A DNA stretch of 64,000 nucleotides from Actinostola sp. cb2023 (GCA_033675265.1 JAUJYZ010001097.1:340501-404500), one strand, 5' to 3'. Numbered from the stretch's first letter, positions 1 to 13,137 are shown. The notes: generated by a model from the sequence alone, not told the origin. Made by a program: numbers and translations.

Positions 1-840
<840 letters not shown>

Positions 841-1255
841 TCAACATCCGCCCCTGCCCGTTTCTTAAACCGCTTCAATCAACGGTTTTCAAGCTAAACA
901 GCATGCAATATCATTCCGACCATAAAAGGTCCCTTAAAGAGTCACGAGACAATTTTTCTCATCGCTCTAAAACCTGGCTTTTTGCCGACGGTCCGGCTTA
1001 TCATGTTATTGAATGTGATCTAAGATGATCAATCTTACTCTTGCCAGACATTCGCAAAAATGTACATTATGCTTTTTTTAAATAGATAAAATCGATCTAT
1101 TATGTATATTCATATCGTGTACTTGTTAGATTGCTCGCAAGCCAGAAGTCTAGAATAAGCCAACAAAGCCATAGCCTGAAAATCAGCCGCCTCCTCTGGG
1201 TCAAAAATTTCCCCGAGTGAGACGTCTGAACTCCGAAGTCGATAATCGTGTCCAG

Positions 1256-1375
1256 TGACGTCACACTACGCCGGATCCGGGTAGTGTGTTCTGATTGGCT
1301 GACATGATAATTTATACAAATTCGTGGGGTTTTTCAAGATGGCGTGTCTGTTATTTCCAAACCGCCGTTCGAAAC
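1256..1375 (+). promoter_or_regulatory. Possible promoter and first exon
   Basis: A palindromic CRE-type site (TGACGTCA, 1257-1264) and an inverted CCAAT box (GATTGG, about 1292) are followed by AAGATGGCG at 1337-1345, which fits both a YY1-type site and a good translation start. The frame from ATG 1339 runs 12 codons to a consensus donor (C|GTAAGT, 1376). No downstream exon was found, so this could be the 5' end of an unseen transcript or chance. Confidence 0.25.
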
Positions 1376-1440
1376 GTAAGTCTCTTGGTTGGAATAACAG
1401 GCCAGGGCTGAATCCACAGCAAGAAAAACTGAAGCTCTTT

Positions 1441-1622
1441 ATGATTTTCGTTCGTTGGATCAGGAATGAGGACCAATGAGCTCTTAGAAAGCCTTCAGAG
1501 GGTATGAGATTCTCAAAAATGTCTTCTGATAACAGTAGTCTGAAAATTAAAGAACACGTTGATGTAGAAATCTGAGCAAGAAATTGTGTTTTTGAGTGGT
1601 TTTGAGCGATTCGAAAATTTCA
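1441..1622 (+). repeat. Diverged copy of the 7.0-kb palindrome arm
   Basis: It shares the string GAGCAAGAAATTGTGTTTTT and its flanks with 7010-7193, and in reverse orientation with about 7983-8130. This shows that the palindrome arm belongs to a dispersed repeat family. Confidence 0.8.
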
Positions 1623-2939
1623 CGTACGTGGTGTGGTTCAACCGGTCATTTTATAGTTTTGAGTATGAGTTTGTTTGTTTCTCAAAAGCATTATTTTTCT
1701 ATATCGTTCCCTAAAAATAAAGAATAATACTAGAAATAAAGAATAATAGTTGTTGAAGTCCCCTGTGTAGTTTTCTTGAGGTTTTGAGTTGTATTTATTC
1801 GATGATGAGTCCGAGTTGTCTTGTGAATTTTGATGTGTTGACGAGCGCTGAACAGCGAGCGCTGAACAGCGACCGATGAAGGCCGAAGTTAGGATTTGTG
1901 TACAATTTCTAAGCCGTGGTGGATGCCTGGGCTCTGACTTGTTGCTTTATACCTCGTCTTTTTATCCTTCATTTGGCCAACACATTTAATTTAGCCGCTT
2001 TTTAGATCGGGAATCACGACGCCTATATAACACATTGCGCATGTGCGAGACAATTCAGTACTACAAGATCCCATGCTTTCGCTAGACACACACCAGCTTT
2101 GACAATATCATTGTGCAAAGACATCCCATTTGCCCTATAATCTGATTTGATTTTGACTTTATTTTTAGTGACGATTGTCTATGGAATTACGTAGTGTTTT
2201 GATTTGCCAACGTCCCACATCGATTGGCAGAAAGATACATTTTTGTATATAAATGGTTCCAATACATGTACATCTGATGGAGATACTAGGCCCCGGTCTA
2301 AGTGTTGCAAACCTTCTCCCCTTGCACTCCCCCCTTCACTGATCACCAACCCTTTCCCCTATTTATATTTGGTGTCTCATGTGATCGGAATTGCAGACAT
2401 TGAAAAAAAAAAATACGCGTTGGTTTTTTATAACTCGTGCGGCCTAGCAATTAAAAGATATGAATAAATCATTGTCGGTGTAAAATGCCTTCAGTTCCTT
2501 CAATGGTAATAGCTTTCTGAGCAATTCTGCCTTGAAAACAAACCGTATGAGCAAACGGCCATATACAGTACTGAAGGCTTTGCTCGATTGACCAAACATA
2601 TTATGATACCGTGAAATGGTTTATAATGATTTGTACGTAGCAATGTTTTCTAGTTCACACAACAAACGTGAATCGCGGTATTAAAAATCAATACTCACAA
2701 CTCCATTGGAAATTGCTTTAGGGCTAACTGTCGGCGCTCCAAGAACATGATTTCTAAGGCAGCAGCACAGGACGATGGCGAGTGAAATTCTGAATAGGCT
2801 TGATAAAGAATTCATCTATCTGTTGTGCTGAGTTCCTCGATTGTAGGTAATATAGGCGTATCGTCTATGTGTTCGTATGTTGATCGTCTGAGTGAATATG
2901 ACCAAACAGACCAACACTTTCGTCTTTTATCCTGTGATG

Positions 2940-3190
2940 AATGTCGGGTTTCCGTCTTCATCTACGTCATATACAAAGCAGTCGACCGGAAGTTAGTGAC
3001 ACCGAGGGTTGTTGAGGTTTGCTGATACTCTTATTTCCGGTCAATTGTTCAAAAGATGGCGACCGGCACACATAACCAAATATGGAGTGCTAGTGACATT
3101 AACGTCACGCAGCCTTACGTCACGTACGTTTGTGTCACGTCTTACCAGCAGCGTCACAAGGATACTACCGCCAGATTATTCAAACACTAA
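2940..3190 (+). promoter_or_regulatory. Cluster of CGTCAC motifs around a 44-codon ORF
   Basis: ETS-like sites (CCGGAAG near 2987; TTTCCGG near 3034) and AAGATGGCG (3054) precede five GTCAC motifs at 3093-3168. ATG 3056 opens a 44-codon frame closed by TAA at 3188-3190. The context resembles a short-leader housekeeping promoter. The peptide matches no family I recognise, and the repeated motifs themselves shape its Val-Thr-rich middle. Confidence 0.25.
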
Positions 3191-3414
3191 GGGTGCGTTC
3201 GATTGACACTATTCCAGAATAGGAATACACAGAATAAACACTTCGATATTTTAATTTCAGCCGACATTTATAATTCCAAACTGTTCCTTGTAACTTTATT
3301 ATGATACAACAAGGAATCGTTTCATTTTAGAGTGGACAGTAGCTGCGTGACAGCGATTTAGGGATGTTTATTCTGTGTATTCCTATTCTGGAATATGGTC
3401 AATCGAACGCACCC
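3191..3414. mobile_element. MITE, 224 bp, 50-bp terminal inverted repeats
   Basis: The ends begin GGGTGCGTTCGATTGA and match each other as inverted repeats over about 50 bp with two mismatches. There is no coding capacity. A target-site duplication could not be defined. Confidence 0.9.
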
Positions 3415-4413
3415 CAATAAGGCACTAAGGCACTCGAGCTGGGAGAGTTTCGTTTTGAAATAATTGACTTCCGCCTACAATCATAATGCAGAATGACTGT
3501 ATATGCTGACTCAAGTCAGGTACTTCCTACTTGCCAGACCCGGATGATGGGGATTGGATTATTACTATATTCGGCTGGTTGATCGTCGTAATTGTTAGGG
3601 TTTGAAATTCGTTCGGCGATCCGGTAATTTTAGGTCTTTTAGGGTGATTTTTAGAGAGCAAGGGGCATAAAGCTCGCCGCGGAAACTTCAACGAGTATTT
3701 TTTTTATTTAACGTAACTTAATTATCAATCCAGTTTATCGAATTGTTTCGATACAATTTAGCTTCAAGTAATATTGGATACATTAACGAACTTCTATATA
3801 GCGAATTCTCCGGTATAACGAACGATATTCTTCGCCCTGACCGTAAAATAAATGTATGGAACAGAATCCTCGATATAACGAACCAATTTGCCCTTCCCTT
3901 AGCACTTCGTTCAGATGCCGTGACCACAATTTCCTGTTATTTCATTTCCGTTGAAAGATAACTTTCAACACACGTATGGTGTTACTGTTTGCACTAGACT
4001 ACGTTGAATTTGTTCTAGAAATAACCAGCTTCCACAGCCCCCCTGGTGTTTACAACATGCACGCCGTTTTACTGCCAGTGAGTGTGGCTCACATGACTGG
4101 GCTTGGCTCCTTTGCCAAACTACGGTAGGTTATGAAATCACGCAAGGCATCAGACCTCATTAGTGACGAATTGATCAAGATATGTTGTTTAAAAAAACAG
4201 ATCAGTGAAGTATTGTCAAAACAAAACAAACAAACAACAAAATGCGCAATACAACAACGGCGACATATAAATAAACAAACAATAAAATTGTGTAACTAAA
4301 TTTGTAAACGTAACGACAGTAGGAATAATTAGAAATGTAAAATAATATACGATCTTTAAAATATATTTGAACGATGTAATTACTATTTTACAAATGTCAG
4401 TTGCGTGAGGAGA
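3415..4413. other. Non-coding stretch
   Basis: No recognisable gene. 3740-3900 contains repeated GATATAACGAA-like strings, which suggest an old transposon fragment. ORFs on both strands there are short and without motifs. Confidence 0.4.
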
Positions 4414-4556
4414 GACCTAGCCTGCGTAGCCAGGCTCTGGGGCAGGGAAAGGGGGAGGGGGAGATGGGTCTGGGGACGAGGAGGGGAGCGAAGAGGGGGA
4501 TTGGTGAGAAGGGAAGGGAATGAGAGCCTGCCCGCAAGGCCGGGTATTTTAGATAA
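4414..4556. mobile_element. GA-rich mini-element, copy A
   Basis: A purine-rich core (GGGAAAGGGGGAGGGGGAG and similar) is bounded by TAGCCTGCGTAGCCAGGCTCT and AGAGCCTGCCCGCAAGGC, each itself hairpin-forming. The same architecture occurs at 27.82 kb and, inverted, at 33.82 kb. It is a diverged family member. Confidence 0.65.
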
Positions 4557-5407
4557 CCGCCTACTTTTAAACAACGCGAGATCGAATTTCACCAACCAAT
4601 CAAATTGCGCCGGAAATGAGAGAGATTACAAGGTCAAGGGGCAATTCACGCGCAGTACTCCACAAAAATAGTAAATGCTGGACAAAAATCCAAACTAAAA
4701 CGCAACGAATTTTCTTTGGGGTCGGTTAAAGTCAAGAAGTAATAATTTACACTTTATTTGAGTTTAAATAAAGGTGTCTATCTATCTATCTATAAAGCCG
4801 TAACCAGTCACGTTCAAGGACTAAACCACGATACACGCCAAACGGTTGTGAAGATATTCAGCTGAGCCGCAGCAACAACTTAAACTTGCACAATTTAATG
4901 TGTTCCGCCGATTGGGCAAGTCAGCAGCAAGGTAACCCAGAGTGTTCATTTGGCTTCAATGATGACATCGCTACAACGTCCAGTTGAGGTTCATATTCAT
5001 GGTCAGACGGTTCTGATAACGTCTTTGGTTTCTTCGTTATCGCAGAGGAAAGTCGAACTTCGTATCTTTTAAACATCCAGTTGATTCAGACTACGGTATG
5101 ATGTGACAAAGCTCGACCAATCTGCTGTCTCTGCCTATACATTGAAAGATCTTGTTCGATTTATCTCGAAATCAGAAAGGAATTATCGATTGAAAATCAA
5201 AAGCTGCTTCTGTTAGATTTAAGATGTGACCTCAAGTGACCTCAAATACGTTTAAAGACGTACCACAGCGTACCTTGAAGAGTTGGAGATCTTTATCTAT
5301 GCTCACCGACACAAATAGTCTCCCTCGTCACTGAGCGTCTTCTTCTGTAATAGATCCCTAAAATCTAAGGACGTTTTGATTTCGACTGTATTTTTGCCGT
5401 TTAATAA
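4557..5407. other. Non-coding stretch with dispersed-repeat fragments
   Basis: A short TCTA microsatellite lies near 4779. 5290-5407 contains sequence (CTAAGGACGTTTTGATTTCG) that recurs inverted at about 17160-17225 and 18285-18345. No gene is seen. Confidence 0.5.
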
Positions 5408-6212
5408 TGACCTGTTTTGAGCGTGGAAATTCTGTTTTAACTAGACGCTCTTCTAGCGTGAAGTCGGGCTTCTAACTGAAATGTAGCCTATATATATGAA
5501 CTAAATATAGATATCTTAGTGCGATCGTTGCGTGACTCGGTAGAAGATCCTTTCCTTGCAATTTCAGTACTGATTTCGCAAACTCAGCGAATCATGAATG
5601 ACAATGACATAGTTTATTTGGTACCATAAATATATCCATACAAATACAAATACCGTATACATAAACTAGACATCGCAGAGTGATTAAACAGTATTTGGAT
5701 GAAGTGTAAATATGGGTTTAGGTATCTCGGCTCGGTGTCCGGCGAAAACCTCACAACTGTTCTCTTCACTGCATGCGTGTATCATCAACTCACTTCGATT
5801 CGTTCTAAGTTCTGAAGATCTCTAAACCCTTTGCAGTACTATAGTAATGGATTGATAAATCCATATCTCTATGAATTATTGTGGTTATTTTGAAAACAAT
5901 ACGACATACCAGCTGTAACCTTCCTCCCGAACTGCTAACAAGGTTTGTGAAGAAACCATGTTGTTTACGGAGCCTTTGGTGATTATGGATGACTCGGTAG
6001 AACATGCTTTCTTTGTAAAATCGATATCACAAACTCAGCGAATCATAGAAATGACAATGACAATAGTTTATTTGGTGCCATAAATATATCCATACCAAAT
6101 ACAAATATAAGCTTAAATAAACTAGACATCGCAGCGTGACTCGGCGAACAATCATGCACAATATTTCCTGCCGATTCTGGGCATTCAAATCAGTGATTTA
6201 CTTATGGGTGTC

Positions 6213-6328
6213 GGAAAAACGAAGACCCGGAAAAACGAAGACCGAAAACCTAAGACCCCGGAAAAACGAAGACCCTAAAACGAAGACCCTCGGAAAAACG
6301 AAGACCCTAAAACGAAGGCCCGCCCGGC
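6213..6328 (-). repeat. GTCTTCG minisatellite, short inverted copy
   Basis: GGAAAAACGAAGACC units are the reverse complement of the larger array at 8582-9142. It sits at the corresponding position of the left palindrome arm. Confidence 0.9.
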
Positions 6329-8581
6329 CAGGCTTTTATTCGCCTATTGAATCACTGTCGAACACGGTAATCGACGATATGGCTTATTCAATTTCTAAGA
6401 TACTAGTAATTGGTAGTACACACGTGCATGATATTCGCTGTATTTCTAGCTGTCACGGTACGAGTACATCATGTACATGGAATCAGTATATTAAAACAAT
6501 GTTTACGTGAACTTTAGTGTTTCTCTTCCCGGTAAACGCCGACATCATTTCTTGAGCTTTCTTTTCATAGCTTTTGAGATATACACGTGATAGAGATTCT
6601 GATTCTTGAATTTTATTCCGTGGATTCATTTGGTTTCCATGTAAAAATAATGTTTTGACTTCGCGATCGTCTCTTGTCAATTTCAGGCGTGGGAATGGTC
6701 CATTCTGATTGGATAGTAACTGAGCCATCTTTTCTTCGCTCCGACGGCAATTAAATTACCAACCAGAGTTCGCCGGTTCTGATCAGCTGTCGAGCGTAGT
6801 CGAGAGATCTGATTTAAACTCGGAAACCTTTCTTGTTCGAGTAGTTGTTCTGTGGAGAAAAGTCTTTATATAACGACGAAGCTAAGTAATCCATCAGCTT
6901 CTAGAGAAGGTTGTCGTTCAATGGCATGTGGAAGGTTTAGAAGCTTGCTTACTTCAGCTATAAGCACAGGTAGCCCAAACGTAGAATCAGTGGACCGTGA
7001 CGTCATTGAATATTCCGTTGACCGTTGGATTTTCGAATGGTCTCAGGAATGAGCTCTTAGAAAGACTTCAAATGATATGGGATTCTCAAACATGTCTTCA
7101 TAATAGTAGTCTGATAATTAAAGAACACTTTGGTGTAGAAATCTGAGCAAGAAATTGTGTTTTTGAGTGGTTTTGAGCGATTCGAAAATTTCACCCGTTT
7201 CTAGCGTACATATAATTAGGAAAGGTTTGCAACTCCGGCCACCAATTTTTTACAACCACTGTCGCTAAAAAAATTATAGCTCAAAAACTACGCAAGCAAA
7301 AAATATCGCTTTCCCACCACACATTCTCAAATAAATGATCTTTACAATGAGCTTTTGTGCAAATTTTTGGGTCCACCATATGCCGAGAAATATTTTTTTG
7401 AAGTTGGGGAAGTCGACGAAAAGTTCGCCGTGGCCATCCGCAGTCATCAGCTGTGCACCTAAAACGTTCTGAGGGAGGGGACGGACCGATAGATTGTTTT
7501 ACAAAGATGTCCTCAAACAGATAAATGCTATATAATTTGAATTTACTACGGTGTATGTTTTAATCAGTATTACCCTGGCTGCCGCTAGCAGAGTTATATT
7601 TCATCGTTCTGATTTTCGATGAGTCTTTTGCCTTTAGCATCTATCGGTCCCTCCCCTACTCAGTGTAGCTTTGTTAACAAATCTATCGGTCCGTCCCCTC
7701 CCTCAGAACGTTTTAGGTGCACAGCTGATGACTGCGGATGGCCACGGCGAACTTTTCGTCGACTTCCCCAACTTCAAAAAAATATTTCTCGGCATATGGT
7801 GGACCCAAAAATTTGCACAAAAGCTCATTGTAAAGATCATTTATTTGAGAATGTGTGGTGGGAAAGCGATATTTTTTGCTTGCGTAGTTTTTGAGCTATA
7901 ATTTTTTTAGCGACAGTGTTTGCAAAAATTTGGTGGCCGGAGTTGCAAACCTTTCCTAATTATATGTACGCTAGAAACGGGTGAATTTTCGAATCGCTCA
8001 AAACCACTCAAAAACACAATTTCTTGCTCAGATTTCTACACCAAAGTGTTCTTTAATTATCAGACTACTATTATGAAGACATGTTTGAGAATCCCATATC
8101 ATTTGAAGTCTTTCTAAGAGCTCATTCCTGAGACCAATCGAAAATCCAACGGTCAACGGAATATTCAATGACGTCACGGTCCACTGATTCTACGTTTGGG
8201 CTACCTGTGCTATAAGGTGATCAGCACTCACACTGTATCCAAAGTATGTCTATATTAAAGTCGATCTGATACATCAACAGTAGTTCCTTGTATTCATTTA
8301 CTCAGCCTTTGGCCACGGTATTTCTTTTCCTGTGTTGTTGACATGGCGCTGATCGATAACTTCGCTTCATTTATCATATATAAAAGACCTTTCTCCACTT
8401 TTATTAGAACAACTACTCGAACAAGAAAGGTTTCAGTTTCAATCAGATCTCCGGCCGACAGCTGATACGATTCATCAGAACCGGCGAATTCTGGTTGGTA
8501 ATTTATTGCTTAAGCTTAAGCTTATATCGTTGATTTAATAACTTATATACATGCATACAGTGACAGAATTCGAATAAAAGC

Positions 8582-9142
8582 CTGGGTCTTCGGTTTAGGG
8601 TCTTCGTTTTCCCGGGGGTCTTCGTTTTAGGGTCTTCGTTTTAGGGTCTTCGTTCAGTTTCCTGGGGTCTTCGTTTTTCCTGGGGTCTTCGTTTTTCCTG
8701 GGGTCTTCGTTTTTCCTGGGGTCTTCGTTTTTCCTGGGGTCTTCGTTTTTCCTGGGGTCTTCGTTTTTCCTGGGGTCTTCGTTTTAGGGTCTTCGTTTTT
8801 CCTGGGGTCTTCGTTTTAGGGTCTTCGTTTTTCCTGGGATCTTCGTTTTAGGGTCTTCGTTTTTCCGAGGGTCTTCGTTTTAGGGTCTTCGTTTTTCCTG
8901 GGGTCTTCGTTTTAGGGTCTTCGTTTTTCCGGGGTCTTCGTTTTAGGGTCTTCGTTTTTCCTGGGGTCTTCGTTTTAGGGTCTTCGTTTTTCCTGGGGTC
9001 TTCGTTTTAGGGTCTTCGTTTTTCCGGGGGTCTTCGTTTTAGGGTCTTCGTTTTTCCGAGGGTCTTCGTTTTAGGGTCTTCGTTTTTCCGGGGTCTTAGG
9101 TTTTCGGTCTTCGTTTTTCCGGGTCTTCGTTTTTTCCGACAC
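8582..9142 (+). repeat. GTCTTCG minisatellite, expanded copy
   Basis: Alternating short units GGGTCTTCGTTTTA and GGGGTCTTCGTTTTTCCT are repeated about 35 times. The array is expanded about fivefold relative to the mirror array in the left arm. A third small block follows at 9961-10035. Confidence 0.95.
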
Positions 9143-9960
9143 CCATAAGTAAATCACTGATTTGAATGCCCAGAATCGGCAGGAAATATTGTGCATGATT
9201 GTTCGCCGAGTCACGCTGCGATGTCTAGTTTATTTAAGCTTATATTTGTATTTGGTATGGATATATTTATGGCACCAAATAAACTATTGTCATTGTCATT
9301 TCTATGATTCGCTGAGTTTGTGATATCGATTTTACAAAGAAAGCATGTTCTACCGAGTCATCCATAATCACCAAAGGCTCCGTAAACAACATGGTTTCTT
9401 CACAAACCTTGTTAGCAGTTCGGGAGGAAGGTTACAGCTGGTATGTCGTATTGTTTTCAAAATAACCACAATAATTCATAGAGATATGGATTTATCAATC
9501 CATTACTATAGTACTGCAAAGGGTTTAGAGATCTTCAGAACTTAGAACGAATCGAAGTGAGTTGATGATACACGCATGCAGTGAAGAGAACAGTTGTGAG
9601 GTTTTCGCCGGACACCGAGCCGAGATATCTAAACCCATATTTACACTTCATCCAAATACTGTTTAATCACTCTGCGATGTCTAGTTTATGTATACGGTAT
9701 TTGTATTTGTATGGATATATTTATGGTACCAAATAAACTATGTCATTGTCATTCATGATTCGCTGAGTTTGCGAAATCAGTACTGAAATTGCAAGGAAAG
9801 GATCTTCTACCGAGTCACGCAACGATCGCACTAAGATATCTATATTTAGTTCATATATATAGGCTACATTTCAGTTAGAAGCCCGACTTCACGCTAGAAG
9901 AGCGTCTAGTTAAAACAGAATTTCCACGCTCAAAACAGGTCAGTAAACCTGTCAGTAAAC

Positions 9961-10035
9961 CTAGGGTCTTCGTTTTTCCGAGGGTCTTCGTTTTAGGGTC
10001 TTCGTTTTTCCGGGGTCTTCGTTTTTCCGACACCC
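9961..10035 (+). repeat. GTCTTCG minisatellite, third block
   Basis: Five GGGTCTTCG units, ending with the same TTTTTCCGACACCCAT string that closes the 9.14-kb array. It lies just outside the palindrome arm. Confidence 0.9.
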
Positions 10036-10609
10036 ATTTACTTATACAACAATTTCAAAATTCAGCAAAATAAAGATCTATCAGTGTTATAAGCTTACCA
10101 CAACACACAATTACAGCGGTACAAAGTATAGAAGACATTTGACTTCGTTTAGATTTCAATCTTGTGTCACGGTTAAGTGCGATACTCATGTGTGATATTG
10201 ATAGCATATTTATCTTCTAACTTCTCGCATTTTGCTTTGATCCCCATTATTTCATCATTTAACTCAACATGTGAAGTCATTTGAGCGATATTTGAGTTGT
10301 TTTGAGCAATATTTGTTTGTGAAGAATGGCTCATGTTGATCAGAGCCTTCGGTAATTATCTAAGCGGCCGGCACAGGGCGCATGCGCTGTAGAACCCAGT
10401 TTGCGATTTCAAGCCAAAGAAGAATACGAACGACTCTTAGAGTCGGGTCTTCCACAGGAAGTCCGACTAATTAGCGCTACGCGGCGGTTCTAAAATTAGG
10501 TCGCGTAATAGATATATGACTCAGACAAGGATCATACAACTGTAATCGTACTGAAAAGAACACGGAGAAACCTACATTTTATCATGCAAACACTGTTTAT
10601 TTTCAAAAC
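10036..10609. other. Non-coding stretch
   Basis: No recognisable gene. It contains sequence around 10500-10560 shared in reverse with about 17040-17110 (start of another dispersed-repeat copy). Confidence 0.4.
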
Positions 10610-11325
10610 AATTGACCTTGCTCGCCTTTGCTTTGATGTAGTTTTGAAGTACGATTTTTACGATTCCTTTTCCTTCTGAATTTTTCAAACGTGGAATAAA
10701 ATAAACATCCATCATGAGTTACTGAAAATAAAACACGGGCTTTAAACACGCTCATTTCACATACAAAAGCATACGCCGATTCGTGTGGGCCCACTCTGAA
10801 AGAAGTCGTTTCATTTCATTTGCCGCTTTTCAGTTCATTTTTGATGAGTTCGAGTTCGTGGAACGACGTCGTAGAACAGCCCTTTCGAAAACGCTCGACG
10901 GGAAGATTTAGAGTATGTGTATCGGTATGTAGTACGCGTATGCGTTTGGATGGCTTGCGTCACTTTCTCTCACTACACAAGATGACTTCTTCTCTTTCGA
11001 TCCAGCACGAGCTTCTAGTCCTTCTACCACTTCTAGATAGTCGTCGAACGATGAACTAGAATCCTGACCTTTAGCAGCTTGAATATCTACAGCTGCTTTC
11101 AAAACTAAGAATCAAATCTACTTGAGTCCTGTGAGTCGTTTGTTTTCCCTTATCTGCTGAGAATCTTGAAACTCGATACGATCAAATACTTCGCATTCTT
11201 TCTTCATTCTTCACATTTTTTCTTCATTCCGTGACCAAACAAACAAAAAATATAATAATAATAATAATAATAAAAAGAAAGCCCATTTTATTACTCGGGC
11301 TTCCTTCGGAAGGGCCCGAATAATA
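10610..11325 (-). repeat. Dispersed hairpin-family repeat, copy 1
   Basis: It shares, in inverted orientation, GTGTGGGCCCACTCT and flanking blocks with 15150-15520 and 17282-17995. On the minus strand, 10908-11102 contains a 64-codon acidic ORF (KAAVDIQAAKGQDSSSSF), which is broken by a stop in the 17.5-kb copy. It may be an old transposon coding remnant. No family is recognised. Confidence 0.75.
11291..11323. repeat. GC-rich hairpin, copy 1
   Basis: CTCGGGCTTCCTTCGGAA plus GGGCCCGA folds into a stem (CTCGGGC/GCCCGA and TTCC/GGAA) with a TTC loop. The same hairpin recurs at 15163-15194 and 17282-17314. Confidence 0.85.
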
Positions 11326-11466
11326 AACTCAAAGTCAAAAGGTAATCAATTGAACTCAAAGTCAAAAGGTAATCAAATGAACTCAAAGTCAAAAGGTAAT
11401 CAAATGAACTCAAAGTCAAAAGGTAATCAATCGAACTCAAAGTCAAAAGCAAATCAAATGAACTCA
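11326..11466 (+). repeat. 27-bp minisatellite, five copies
   Basis: The unit is AACTCAAAGTCAAAAGGTAA plus TCAATTG-like spacer. It starts directly after hairpin copy 1. Related AACTCA...TCAATTG units appear at 17940-17985 next to the third family copy. The ORF over it (MNSKSKGNQ repeats) is a repeat translation. Confidence 0.9.
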
Positions 11467-12059
11467 AAAACTATAATACAAGTGAACTCTGATGTTGACT
11501 TAAATGTGAACTCAACTGAGTACTGCTTAGCCAAGCATGTATATCACAACTTGAATAAATAATAATAATAATAAGTTTTATTTTTATAGCGCTAATTCCG
11601 TAAAGTCCATTAGCGCTTTACAAGTAATGACTCTACATTTCATATTGGGAATTCATCAGGTGTCGGGTATACTGGGTAATATTCTTATTGGGTGGGACGT
11701 GGTGTAATGTATTTTAAAGGGAACTTCGTGTCCTATTGTACAACACCTGCCTTATGGGCGAATCTTGAAAAAAAAATAAAAAAATACACGACCTGTTGCC
11801 CGTGATCTATGCTCACCGACACACTAGTTTCTCTCGTCACGCAATTGTCATTCTCATTCTCAATGCCCGAGTGTACGCTCATTGAGCGTCTTGTTTCCAT
11901 AACTATCGATACTTCAGCTTTTGTCATTCATGTGCCAACGATGTGCCAACCAGAGATCGATTGGCTGTTGAAACAAAACGTGTGAAACGTTTTTGTGGAA
12001 ATGGTTGGCACATTTACATCACAATGTTAATGTTTGTAAACATGAAGTATCGCTATTGT
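11467..12059. other. Non-coding stretch with repeat fragments
   Basis: A short AATA microsatellite lies near 11555. 11805-11895 (GCTCACCGACACACTAG, GCTCATTGAGCGTCTTG) recurs at about 5300, 17220, 18400 and 18585. No gene is seen. Confidence 0.5.
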
Positions 12060-12908
12060 TTTGCCAAGTGCACTGCTGTGGAAGATTTAGTGAGCGATCT
12101 ACGTACCTCTCTAGAATGAAGTTTTAGAAAATCATTGAAAGGAAATCAATAGTCCGCCTACTTTTGTGGTGCTGTGGAGATTTTTTTCCGTATAAGGGAA
12201 CAAAATCCGCCAAAACAAGGCAACATTCCTACGGAGAAGTCGGGTGAATGAGTGAGACTTGGACACTTCAAATCCACCGCAAAGCAAGAGGGACAATTTT
12301 TCAACTTCTTATAATTTAGCTTGACACGTCACCAATACTCCTTTTTACAGTTCCCGGCACTATCTTGAAAGGTAGCCCAGCCTTAAGTTTGCGTCGAAGC
12401 GAGACTGGCAGTGACCTTGCAATGATAGAGACCTTTTTTAACACCTTGGACAATTATTCACATGCCTCTATCATTGCAAGGTCACCGACAGTCTCGCTTC
12501 GATGCAAAGGCTCGGCTACCTTTCAAGATGGCGCCGGGAACTGTAAAAAGGAGTATTCAGATAAACGATTCGCAAACACAATGCTGAATAAAAACTCAAT
12601 GTGAATCAAACTTATATCAAACGGTTTACAGCTGATTCTAAGAAGTCCAAAAAAACGTATCTCTTGAAATCATCTTCGATGAGAATAAACCCAAAGGACA
12701 ATGTAGCTGGTTTTAGGATAACTCCTTGTTTCGGCGGATTTTGTTCCTTGATATTTTATCATCTACGGCCCTTATACGGAAAAAAAATCATCTACAGCAA
12801 AACAAAAGTAGGCAGACTATTGATTTCCTTTCAAATACTTTCTTGAACATCATTCTAGAGACGAAGATCGCTCACTAAATCTCCCACCGAGTGCAATTTG
12901 CAAAGAAA
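12060..12908. mobile_element. Palindromic element, about 850 bp
   Basis: The arms are inverted copies from GCCAAGTGCACT (12063) to the complement near 12900. Matching blocks include AGATTTAGTGAGCGATC and its complement at 12869-12885, and TGCAATGATAGAG with its complement around the centre (about 12440). No transposase was seen; it is MITE or foldback-like. ORFs across it are symmetric by-products. Confidence 0.85.
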
Positions 12909-13012
12909 ATGGCGGCAAATCGCTTTCAAATCTGAATTCTAACGCATGCGCAGACAAAATGTATACATGTTTCTATAATAGAGAACGAACGCGAGCAAGA
13001 ACCAGATGCAAT

Positions 13013-13137
13013 CACGTGCATTTGGATACCCGGCCAATAGCAAGCCAGAGGAAGATCACTAGTGATTTCGATCACATTTGCATATCACAAGTGATTTTCC
13101 TCTGATGTTTCATTGGGTATCAAAGTGCATGCATGTG
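13013..13137. mobile_element. Short palindromic MITE, 125 bp
   Basis: The imperfect inverted halves run from CACGTGCATTTGGATACCC to GGGTATCAAAGTGCATGCA, with an inner GAGGAAGATCACTAGTGA / TCACAAGTGATTTTCCTC match. Confidence 0.8.

Larger units (their letters stand above)
841..2939. other. Non-coding stretch; one dispersed repeat and a promoter-like patch
   Basis: No coding region is recognised. About 1441-1622 is a diverged copy of the arm of the palindrome at 5.4-9.9 kb (compare 7010-7193). A promoter-like patch near 1256-1375 is listed separately. An 87-codon ORF at 2204-2467 has no recognisable motif and is not called. Confidence 0.5.
5408..9942. repeat. 4.5-kb imperfect palindrome (foldback-like element)
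   Basis: Left arm 5408 to about 7500 and right arm about 7675-9942 are inverted copies around a loop of about 175 bp. The outermost bases are TGACCTGTTTTGAGCG and its complement. The inner edges carry GGACGGACCGATAGATT and its complement. The two arms encode the same 66-codon ORF (5805-6005 minus, 9345-9545 plus), an open frame with no known motif. The arms differ by indels: about 370 bp extra at 6380-6750, and a minisatellite of about 115 bp on the left versus about 560 bp on the right. No transposase is present, so it may be a non-autonomous foldback element or an inverted duplication. Confidence 0.9.

Noticed and set aside
6136..6510. 124-codon ORF with KTKT-rich middle
   Set aside because: The middle is the inverted GTCTTCG minisatellite and the rest is palindrome-arm sequence.
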